A model generated the notes under the pieces. The model worked only from the letters and a program-made list of their open reading frames with translations, had not been told where the DNA came from and did no database searches. Below are positions 28,870 through 35,548 of a DNA stretch of 64,000 nucleotides, piece by piece. The stretch is from contig NZ_CP084951.1 in NCBI RefSeq assembly GCF_022788655.1, forward strand, positions 1,240,001 to 1,304,000, read 5' to 3'. Numbering within the stretch: the first letter of the stretch is position 1; each line of letters starts with the position of its first letter. The DNA comes from Sulfitobacter indolifex. Its GTDB lineage: Bacteria; Pseudomonadota; Alphaproteobacteria; Rhodobacterales; Rhodobacteraceae. The position numbers and the translations under genes are program-made.

Positions 28870-29667
28870 TTAGTTAAACGGCGCGTCGGGCTGAAGCAGG
28901 CGGCGGTGATAGGGCATCAACGCGTCGATGCTGATGAACCCCGCCAATCGCGCAGCGGGCAGAACCGTCTTGGGATCATTGCCGATATATTCATAGCTCA
29001 ACCGTGTGACCCGTGTTCCAGCAGCGCTTTCAGGGGCGGTTCGCGTCACATAGCCCACCCAAAAGTTATTCTCGAAAGAGGCCACGCGGTTCAGATAGTT
29101 GAACGATCCAGTCAGCGTCCTGCGGCGCGAAACCACAATAGATACGCCGTTCTCCTGCTGTGATACGATCCCGCGATATTCCCGTGCTGCAGGGCTGGTG
29201 GGCAATCCCTGCTCACGCAGTGACCGGGCGCTTTCATATCCGCGTAGGAAGGTGTTGCTGCCGTATCGTGCCACGTAAACCACGCCGGTGACGAACCTGT
29301 CATGATCTAAGAAAGACCGCCGCGCGAAACGATAGAAACCGCTGGGAAAGTCCGCTTCGGGTACGTTTTGAACCCCGGTGCCCAGAAAATCGCGCAGAAA
29401 CGTGTTGTTAATCGGATCTTGGTCTAGCGAAATTTCTGTGACCGGTTCCAACAATACCCGCGCGTCGATCTTAAAGAAACGACAGATGCGCGCTAACACA
29501 TCAGGCCGGGGGAAGCTTTCACCCGACAGGTAGCGGTTGAACTGTGTGCGGTTGATCCCAAGCTTGCGTGCAAGCTCTGATATCGAGGGGTGATCGGCTG
29601 CCAGCTGCCGCAGATTAGCGCCAAACATACTGCGGAGCTCTGAAGGGGAGCGGTTAGGTGCGGACAT
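28870..29667 (-). CDS. XRE-type helix-turn-helix regulator with unassigned C-terminal domain
   Basis: 265 residues. The N-terminal lambda-repressor-type HTH spans about 10-65 (SISELARKLGINRTQFNRYLSG, then FPRPDVLARICRFFKID). The 100-265 region, rich in aromatic residues and arginines (FYRFARRSFLDHDRF, RRRTLTGSFNYL), is not recognised; it may be a ligand-sensing beta domain. It is transcribed divergently from the small gene at 29884. The 216-bp gap between them is the natural place for its operator, though no clear dyad was found. Confidence 0.75.
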   Translation of the reverse strand: MSAPNRSPSELRSMFGANLRQLAADHPSISELARKLGINRTQFNRYLSGESFPRPDVLARICRFFKIDARVLLEPVTEISLDQDPINNTFLRDFLGTGVQNVPEADFPSGFYRFARRSFLDHDRFVTGVVYVARYGSNTFLRGYESARSLREQGLPTSPAAREYRGIVSQQENGVSIVVSRRRTLTGSFNYLNRVASFENNFWVGYVTRTAPESAAGTRVTRLSYEYIGNDPKTVLPAARLAGFISIDALMPYHRRLLQPDAPFN

Positions 29668-29883
29668 TCTGCCTCGTTCTGATTTTCGTCGCAGCCACGT
29701 GTAAAGGCTGTTGCTGGCGCGTTTCTTAACAGTCTGATGCTAAAGCGCGTCAGCTGTGACGCAAACTTGGGTCTGACCCTACTGGAACCGTCACAAAATG
29801 CAAGCGCACGTTGCATCTTAACCTATGTTTTACCGCTTTCGATTGTCGCAGAATGAGAGTCATTAACCGAAAGCGGGGGTACT

Positions 29884-30237
29884 ATGATTGGTGTGGTTCT
29901 GTGGAGCGATAATAGCGCTGGAAAAGCAGTCTTCTGGTGCGAAGATCAAGGCGATCTGGCTTATTACGAAGTGCCGGCGGCGCGGGTTGGCGGCAGCGCT
30001 GAATTTGATACCGGCGATTTGGTTCAGTTCAATGTTTCAGTTCACCGGAAATTGCGCATCGCGGATACCCCGCAACTTGTTCAAGGACGCGCGGGCACCC
30101 ATCTGCCAGAAGCGCTGCGCAACGATGGCAAGACGACCGCCACGCGAGACGCGCCGGACACTCCGCACATGACTGCGCAGATTATTCCCTTCATAAAAAA
30201 AGCCGGGCCGCACCGATTACGCGCAGCCCAGCAATAA
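29884..30237 (+). CDS. Small protein with possible cold-shock-like OB fold
   Basis: 117 residues, ATG preceded by AAGCGGGGG. The first 60 residues follow a beta-rich pattern (GVVLWSDNSAGKAVFW, then DTGDLVQFNVSV) loosely recalling cold-shock domains, which also open with a GxVxW strand. The RNA-binding aromatic motifs of true CSPs are missing. The C-terminal half is polar and probably disordered, ending in a basic stretch. Divergent from the XRE regulator and convergent with ilvN. Function unknown; the fold assignment is tentative. Confidence 0.6.
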   Translation: MIGVVLWSDNSAGKAVFWCEDQGDLAYYEVPAARVGGSAEFDTGDLVQFNVSVHRKLRIADTPQLVQGRAGTHLPEALRNDGKTTATRDAPDTPHMTAQIIPFIKKAGPHRLRAAQQ

Positions 30238-30251
30238 ACCGGAACCGAGGG

Positions 30252-30812
30252 TCAGATGCCGCGGGCGAGGGCGGCAACGCCGGTGCGCGCCACATCGACA
30301 AGGCCAAGGGGGCGCATCAACTCTGCAAAGGCATCGATTTTTTCCGGTGCTCCGGTGATTTCGAATACAAAGCTTTCGAGCGTGCTATCAACCACGTTGA
30401 CGCGGAAGATATCTGCCAGACGCAGTGCCTCAACCCGGTGTTCGCCTTTGCAGACAACCTTGAACATCGCCAACTCACGCTCGACACTTGGGCCTTCGAC
30501 GGTGAGGTCATGCACCTCATGCACCGGCACAATCCGACCCACCTGCGCCTTGATCTGCTCAATCACCTGCGGTGTGCCACTGGTGACGATGGTGATGCGC
30601 GACAGATGCCCGGTGTGGTCGACCTCGGCCACGGTCAGACTGTCGATGTTATAGCCACGACCCGAGAACAGGCCGATCACCCGCGCCAGTGCACCGGGTT
30701 CGTTTTCGACCAGCACCGCCAGCGTGTGTTTTTCGACCACATCCGAGAAATTGGGCCGTAGGTTATAGGCGGAATGCGAGGTCGCACCTTTTTTGATTTT
30801 TAGGGCTGCCAT
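30252..30812 (-). CDS. ilvN: Acetolactate synthase small (regulatory) subunit
   Basis: 186 residues. N-terminal ACT domain (about 28-100) with LAVLVENEPGALARVIGLFSGRGYNIDSL, the valine-binding signature, followed by a C-terminal ALS_ss domain (SRITIVTSG through KVVCKGEHRVEALRLADIFR). It binds the large subunit and confers valine feedback inhibition. It lies 71 bp downstream of ilvB; that gap contains two AT-rich hairpins that could tune the ratio of the subunits. Confidence 0.95.
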   Translation of the reverse strand: MAALKIKKGATSHSAYNLRPNFSDVVEKHTLAVLVENEPGALARVIGLFSGRGYNIDSLTVAEVDHTGHLSRITIVTSGTPQVIEQIKAQVGRIVPVHEVHDLTVEGPSVERELAMFKVVCKGEHRVEALRLADIFRVNVVDSTLESFVFEITGAPEKIDAFAELMRPLGLVDVARTGVAALARGI

Positions 30813-30836
30813 GTCTTTGTCCTTCTATCCAGCTGC

Positions 30837-30881
30837 GGAAATTTTTCAAAAATTCCCGGTCGTTTTCTTTGAAAGAAAACG
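30837..30881 (-). promoter_or_regulatory. Two hairpins between ilvB and ilvN
   Basis: On the message strand, right after the ilvB stop, CGTTTTCT pairs with AGAAAACG (30861-30881, loop of about 5). Immediately after it, GGAATTTTTG pairs with AAAAATTTCC (about 30837-30856). Neither is followed by a U-tract, so they look like mRNA-stabilising or processing hairpins rather than terminators. Confidence 0.45.
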
Positions 30882-30883
30882 GG

Positions 30884-32638
30884 TCACACCAGCACTGAGC
30901 CTTTTGCATCGATCACACCTTGGGTCTCATGATCACCCGGCAGCAGCATCTCGTTATGTGCTTTGCCTGAGGGGATCATCGGGAAGCAATTTTCATGCTT
31001 CTCGACCAGGCAGTCAAAGATCACCGGCCCGTCATAGTTGATCATCTCCATGATCGCGTCGTCGAGATCATCGGGATCGGAGCAGATGATCCCTTTGGCA
31101 CCAAAGGCTTCGGCCAATTTCACGAAGTCGGGGAGGGCCTCGGACCAGCTTTGCGAATAGCGCTCGCCGTGAAGCAGCTCTTGCCACTGGCGCACCATGC
31201 CAAGGCGTTCGTTGTTCAGGATGAACTGTTTCACTGGCAGGCCGAATTGCATCGCCGTGCCCATCTCTTGCATGTTCATCAGCCAAGACGCTTCGCCCGC
31301 CACATTGATCACAAGGCTTTCAGGATGCGCCATCTGCACACCGATTGAGGCGGGGAAGCCGTAGCCCATGGTGCCCAAACCGCCTGAGGTCATCCAGCGG
31401 TTCGGTTCTTCAAAATTAAGGTACTGCGCGGCCCACATCTGGTGTTGGCCCACTTCGGTCGTGATATAGCGGTCGTGGTCTTTGGTCAGCGCTTCAAGCC
31501 GCGACAGGGCGTACTGCGGTTTAATTACCTTGCCGGATTGAGTGAACTTCAGACAATCTTTCGCGCGCCATTCTTCGATCTTGGACCACCATTTGGCGAG
31601 CCCTTCGCTGTTGGTCTTGCGGCCGCGCGACTTCCAGACCTTCAACAGGTCTTCCAACACATGGCCCACGTCACCGACAATCGGAATGTCGATGCGGATT
31701 ACTTTGTTGATCGACGAGGGGTCGATGTCGATATGCGCCTTGGTGGATTTGGGGCTGAAACTGTCGATGACGCCGGTGATCCGGTCATCAAAACGCGCGC
31801 CGATGTTGATCATCAGGTCGCAGTCATGCATCGCCATGTTAGCTTCGTAAAGGCCGTGCATCCCCAACATGCCCAGCCATTTGTCGCCCGACGCGGGGTA
31901 GGCGCCAAGGCCCATGAGCGTCGAGGTGATGGGGAAACCCGTGGCCTCCACCAATTCGCACAACAGTTGGCTCGCCGCCGGGCCAGAGTTGATGACCCCG
32001 CCGCCAGTGTAGAAAATCGGGCGCTTCGCGGTCTCCATCGCGGCCACAAGTTCGGTGATCTCGGCCATGTCGCCCTTGACCTGCGGCTGATAGCGCGAGG
32101 TGGAGGGTTTGGGGGACTCGTAGTGACCGGTGGCGAATTGCACGTCTTTCGGAATGTCGATCAGCACCGGGCCGGGGCGGCCATGGGTGGCGACGTGGAA
32201 TGCTTCGTGCAGGGTCGCGCCAAGGTTGTCGGTCTCTTTTACCAGCCAGTTGTGCTTGGTGCAGGGGCGGGTGATGCCCACTGTGTCGGCCTCTTGAAAC
32301 GCATCCGAGCCGATCATGAAGGTTGGCACCTGACCTGTCAGCACCACCAGCGGGATCGAGTCGAGCAATGCGTCGGTCAGGCCAGTGACCGCGTTGGTCG
32401 CACCGGGGCCGGAGGTCACCAGCACAACACCGGGTTTACCGGTTGAGCGGGCATAGCCTTCGGCAGCATGAACCGCGCCTTGCTCGTGGCGCACCAATAC
32501 GTGTTTGATCGAGTTCTGCTGAAAGACTTCGTCGTAGATCGGTAGCACCGCGCCACCGGGATATCCAAAGACGGTGTCCACACCCTGGTCAATCAGGGCT
32601 TGAACGATCATTTTCGCTCCGGTCATCTGGCGTTTCAT
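30884..32638 (-). CDS. ilvB: Acetolactate synthase large (catalytic) subunit
   Basis: 584 residues from the ATG at 32638, which has GGAG 8 bp upstream. The frame stays open to 32707, but the ATG at 32677 lies directly on the T-tract of the attenuator and has no ribosome binding site. It is a ThDP enzyme: GYPGGAVLPIYDE near the N-terminus, catalytic glutamate in VLVRHEQGAVHAAEGYAR, FAD-binding middle domain (LMGLGAYPASGD), and the ThDP/Mg site in LGTMGYGFPAS and VINVAGEASWLMN. The last reads GEAS where GDGS or GDAS is common. It condenses pyruvate into acetolactate for valine, leucine and isoleucine. It is expressed behind an attenuation leader. Confidence 0.95.
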   Translation of the reverse strand: MKRQMTGAKMIVQALIDQGVDTVFGYPGGAVLPIYDEVFQQNSIKHVLVRHEQGAVHAAEGYARSTGKPGVVLVTSGPGATNAVTGLTDALLDSIPLVVLTGQVPTFMIGSDAFQEADTVGITRPCTKHNWLVKETDNLGATLHEAFHVATHGRPGPVLIDIPKDVQFATGHYESPKPSTSRYQPQVKGDMAEITELVAAMETAKRPIFYTGGGVINSGPAASQLLCELVEATGFPITSTLMGLGAYPASGDKWLGMLGMHGLYEANMAMHDCDLMINIGARFDDRITGVIDSFSPKSTKAHIDIDPSSINKVIRIDIPIVGDVGHVLEDLLKVWKSRGRKTNSEGLAKWWSKIEEWRAKDCLKFTQSGKVIKPQYALSRLEALTKDHDRYITTEVGQHQMWAAQYLNFEEPNRWMTSGGLGTMGYGFPASIGVQMAHPESLVINVAGEASWLMNMQEMGTAMQFGLPVKQFILNNERLGMVRQWQELLHGERYSQSWSEALPDFVKLAEAFGAKGIICSDPDDLDDAIMEMINYDGPVIFDCLVEKHENCFPMIPSGKAHNEMLLPGDHETQGVIDAKGSVLV

Positions 32639-32677
32639 CTTAGGTGCTCCGTAAGGCAGGTTGTTGGCGTTTGGCAT

Positions 32678-32702
32678 AAAAAAACCCCCGGTCTGACGGG
32701 GG
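32678..32702 (-). terminator. Attenuator (rho-independent terminator) in the ilvB leader
   Basis: On the minus strand CCCCCG (32702-32697) and CGGGGG (32690-32685) form a stem with loop TCAGAC, followed by seven Ts (32684-32678). It lies 27 bp after the leader-peptide stop and 40 bp before the ilvB start, the position expected of an amino-acid attenuator. Confidence 0.8.
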
Positions 32703-32728
32703 CGCACGGGAGAGATTATGGTTAACCG

Positions 32729-32776
32729 TTACCGGCCCATGCGCGTGTGTCCTACAATAATGACTAGGTCTATCAT
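32729..32776 (-). CDS. ilv operon leader peptide (15 aa)
   Basis: A short frame reading MIDLVIIVGHTRMGR, with ribosome binding site AAGAGGA upstream of the ATG at 32776. Five of its first eight residues are the operon's end products (Leu-Val-Ile-Ile-Val in a row). It ends just before the attenuator. A ribosome short of charged Leu, Val or Ile tRNA would stall at codons 4-8. A 9-bp pairing (GCGCATGGG at 32744-32736 with CCCGTGCGC at 32710-32702, one G-U) could form in the leader RNA. The precise antiterminator structure was not resolved. Too short to appear in ordinary gene calls. Confidence 0.8.
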   Translation of the reverse strand: MIDLVIIVGHTRMGR

Positions 32777-33029
32777 CTCAGGGTCCTCTTAGCGTGGCGT
32801 GAGATTATGAGGGCTAAAGAGGGGCGTCAACAGCGAAATGGCAAAAACCTTGGACTTGGCAGGGTATTAAATGATGTTTTATTTCTGGGATGGGCGTTTT
32901 TGGGACATATTCGGAAAGAATTCTGGCTCTGAGCGTATTTTTACCGAATTGGTTCGGGCGTAAAGGCGCGCTCGAAGGGGCCACAGCCCAAAAAGACCGC
33001 CGCTCTTGTCATTGCGAAATCAGAAAGCT

Positions 33030-33848
33030 TCAGCGCGGGCTGACGTCCGGCAGGGTGATATTGGCGACCTGCTCGGCGATTGGATCATTGCTCAGCGGGT
33101 GCTGGTCAGGCACAAACCGCTCAGGATCGCGCATCTTTTGCCAATGCCCGCCCATATAGACCTCAAGCCCCGAGAATTTGGCCTTATAGCCCATCTTCTG
33201 GCTGCCCGGCACCCAATAGCCAAGGTAGACATAGGGCAGGCCGGCAGCACGGGCGATCTCGATATGATCAAGAATGATATAATTGCCCAAGCCATTGCGC
33301 GGACGATCTGGGGTGTAGAAGGAATAGACCATGCTCACCCCGTCGCCTAAGACATCGGTCAGGCAGACACCCACCAACGCGTCATCGGCCTCGAGATCGG
33401 TATATTCAATGACCCGGCTGCGGATCGGTGTTTCTTCGATCATTGCAGCGAATTCAAAGACATCCATATCGGCCATGCCGCCATCCGCATGGCGACTGTC
33501 GAGGTAACTGCGGAAGAGGTCATATTGCTCTTCCGTGGCCCAAGGAGAGGTCGCACGGCGCTCAAGTCTCGCATTACGGTTTATGATGCGGCGCTGGCTT
33601 TTGCTGGGGCGGAACGCTGCGACATCAATCCGCGCCGAAAGGCAGGCGGCGCAATCGGAACAAGAGGGGCGGTACAGCACGTTTTGAGAGCGGCGGAACC
33701 CTTGGCTCGACAGGCTGTCATTTAGGCGTGCAGCATTCTCCCCCTGCAGAGCAGTGAACAGCTTGCGCTCCATCCGGCCCTCCAGATAGGGGCAGGGCTG
33801 CGGCGCTGTGACATAAAATTGCGGTGTCAAAGGCAGTGTATGTCGCAT
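33030..33848 (-). CDS. bpt: Bacterial aminoacyl-tRNA--protein transferase (Bpt, N-end rule)
   Basis: 272 residues from the ATG at 33848; an in-frame ATG at 33881 would add 11 residues. N-terminal domain with QPCPYLEGR and a cysteine cluster [15 protein letters not shown], then the GNAT-like transferase domain with [19 protein letters not shown] and [18 protein letters not shown]. This family, homologous to eukaryotic Ate1, transfers leucine to proteins starting with Asp or Glu, tagging them for ClpS/ClpAP. Single gene; the gap upstream to the ilv leader shows no other features. Confidence 0.93.
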   Translation of the reverse strand: MRHTLPLTPQFYVTAPQPCPYLEGRMERKLFTALQGENAARLNDSLSSQGFRRSQNVLYRPSCSDCAACLSARIDVAAFRPSKSQRRIINRNARLERRATSPWATEEQYDLFRSYLDSRHADGGMADMDVFEFAAMIEETPIRSRVIEYTDLEADDALVGVCLTDVLGDGVSMVYSFYTPDRPRNGLGNYIILDHIEIARAAGLPYVYLGYWVPGSQKMGYKAKFSGLEVYMGGHWQKMRDPERFVPDQHPLSNDPIAEQVANITLPDVSPR

Positions 33849-33920
33849 GGGTTTCCAGCATTGATCGCGCGATGCTATCAACCTGCCCCCGTTGCGCCAA
33901 GAGCAAATCTGCGTGAGCGC

Positions 33921-34358
33921 CTAGCGGCTAAGGCGGCGGTTCACCGGCACAGTGCCAAGCGCCATATCTGTTAGGCTCTGACGCCGCGCAGTGGTGCAGA
34001 TCAAAACCGCAGAGACGACTTGAATGATCGTGACCGTCATCGACAGCGAATAGCCGATGGTGTGTAGCAGCGCGGTCATGAAATCAAAGGGCCGGTCGCG
34101 GTGGTCGCGCAGCTCCATCGCCATCAAGCGCATCCCCCATGTGGCCGAGCCACTGGTCAGCGTCGCCACGCGGTAGGCAAAGCCAACCACCAACATAAGG
34201 AAGGGAAAGAAAAACAGCGCGGTAAAGGCCGTGAACGGCACAATAAGCAAGCAAAAGCCGACGATCAGGACCACATCAATGATCCAAGCCAACAGGCGTT
34301 TGCCAGCGATCCCGTCATAGAATTGCGGGTGCAGATCGGGGTCAGGGGTCTGGGTCAT
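33921..34358 (-). CDS. RDD-family membrane protein
   Basis: 145 residues with three hydrophobic segments (about 20-37, 40-58 and 95-120). The RDD-type start is GIAGKRLLAWIIDVVLIVGFCLL, and the second conserved block is SGSATWGMRLMAMELRD. RDD proteins are poorly understood; some act as ion exchangers. It is 58 bp downstream of the DUF2852 gene on the same strand; a GC-rich segment between them could form a hairpin. Confidence 0.85.
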   Translation of the reverse strand: MTQTPDPDLHPQFYDGIAGKRLLAWIIDVVLIVGFCLLIVPFTAFTALFFFPFLMLVVGFAYRVATLTSGSATWGMRLMAMELRDHRDRPFDFMTALLHTIGYSLSMTVTIIQVVSAVLICTTARRQSLTDMALGTVPVNRRLSR

Positions 34359-34416
34359 ATCATATCCTGCAAAAGGCCTCCCGGCGCGGGGCCGGAAGGC
34401 GGGGGGCTAGGGGGAG

Positions 34417-34824
34417 TTATGCGCTGGTGGGCGTATCGTCCTGCTTGGCGCGGTCATTCATGAACTGGTCAAACTCTGCCTTGTCTTTGGCTTCGCGCAG
34501 ACGCTCAAGGAAGGCTTCAAAATTGCCCTGTTCCTCCTCCAGACGGCGCAGCGTGTCGGCCTTATAGGCGTCAAAGGCGCTGTTGCCGGTGCTGCGCGAC
34601 ATCATCACGCGGCTGGATTTGCGGGCGCAGGATTTCGAAGTGAACATGCGTTTGCTCCATATCATATAGGCAAGAAGGGCGAGGCCAACAGGCCAGAAGA
34701 AGATAAAGCCAAGCACCATGGCGGCGATCCAAGCGCCTTTGCCGCGGGCGTCCATCCAGCTTTCTGTGCGGGCAAACCAGTTGCCGCGGCTGCCATAGGT
34801 CGGGTCGGTGGTCACTGTCGTCAT
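34417..34824 (-). CDS. DUF2852 membrane protein
   Basis: 135 residues. One hydrophobic segment at about 32-55 (WIAAMVLGFIFFWPVGLALLAYMIW), a basic linker, then the C-terminal signature GNSAFDAYKADTLRRLEEEQ with a charged helix to the end. This matches DUF2852, an alphaproteobacterial family of unknown role. Ribosome binding site AAGGCTC lies upstream of the ATG at 34824. A pair of operator-like repeats lies 56-130 bp upstream. Confidence 0.85.
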   Translation of the reverse strand: MTTVTTDPTYGSRGNWFARTESWMDARGKGAWIAAMVLGFIFFWPVGLALLAYMIWSKRMFTSKSCARKSSRVMMSRSTGNSAFDAYKADTLRRLEEEQGNFEAFLERLREAKDKAEFDQFMNDRAKQDDTPTSA

Positions 34825-34879
34825 TGTAGAGCCTTTCGGTTCGTGACGGGCCTGTCGCCGGCCCGGGCGTTTCGGATGA

Positions 34880-34954
34880 TGTGAATGTCTTTCACATTAA
34901 ATAGATCGGCACGCCGGGCCTGTTTCGCAAGGGGCTATGTGAATGTTTTTTACA
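34880..34954. promoter_or_regulatory. Two similar dyad elements upstream of the DUF2852 gene
   Basis: TGTGAATGTCTTTCACA (34880-34896, perfect 6-bp arms) and TGTGAATGTTTTTTACA (34938-34954, one mismatch) start 58 bp apart in the space between the DUF2852 start and the ybaK stop. Both continue into TT. They look like paired binding sites for a dimeric regulator; the half-site spacing (17 bp overall) is one base longer than a classic CRP site. The regulator is unknown. Confidence 0.45.
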
Positions 34955-34958
34955 TTGG

Positions 34959-35432
34959 TCAGTTTTTAACAACGAAGTCAGAGACTTGTGCGTTTGAAAG
35001 CTGCGCCATTTCTTGGGGCCCAAGGCAGAATACATGATGCGGTGTGCCTGCAGCGGCCCAAACAAGCGGGAATTTCAGAAGGCTGCGGTCAAACCACGCG
35101 CGGGGTGGGGTGAGATGGCCCAAGGGGGCGACACCCCCGATGGCAAAACCGGTTTGTGCGCGGATCAGCGCGGCATCTGCCTTACCCAATGGCTCTCCGG
35201 CCAGCGCGGCTGCACGGGCCAGATCAACCTGCTGCGCACCTGCGGTAATGAATAGCAACGCCTCACCACTGTTTTCGCCGCGCAGCACGATGGATTTCGC
35301 GATCTGATCGACGTCACAACCCAGTGCGGTAGCCGCATCAACCGCCGTGCGCGCCAGTGCCGTTTCGCGGATATCGGGCGTGACCCCAGCGGCCTCAAGT
35401 GTCGCGCGGACCCGTTTCAAACTCTTGCTCAT
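34959..35432 (-). CDS. YbaK/EbsC-family aminoacyl-tRNA deacylase
   Basis: 157 residues, a single YbaK fold: AKSIVLRGENSGEALLFIT, then GFAIGGVAPLGHL, the substrate-pocket loop with the GG-x-P-G pattern of YbaK/ProX proteins. Such proteins hydrolyse mischarged aminoacyl-tRNA, for example Cys-tRNA(Pro). The exact substrate is uncertain because the family includes several specificities. Divergent from glnE. Confidence 0.85.
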   Translation of the reverse strand: MSKSLKRVRATLEAAGVTPDIRETALARTAVDAATALGCDVDQIAKSIVLRGENSGEALLFITAGAQQVDLARAAALAGEPLGKADAALIRAQTGFAIGGVAPLGHLTPPRAWFDRSLLKFPLVWAAAGTPHHVFCLGPQEMAQLSNAQVSDFVVKN

Positions 35433-35548
35433 TTCCTACCCTCGACTGCTCGGCCCCCGTGGCGGGGCGCTGGTCAACGTCCTACCAAGGCCGCGCCTTG
35501 CTGCAACCCCCATTGACGCCAAGCGGATCAGCCCGCAAAGCTGGCCCC

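Noticed and set aside
32639..32707. Longer N-terminus for ilvB
   Set aside because: Would start on or inside the attenuator stem and T-tract; the ATG at 32638 has a good ribosome binding site and the family start.
34880..34896. CRP/FNR site
   Set aside because: Central spacing is 7 rather than 6 between TGTGA and TCACA, and the FNR consensus is absent; listed as an unassigned dyad.
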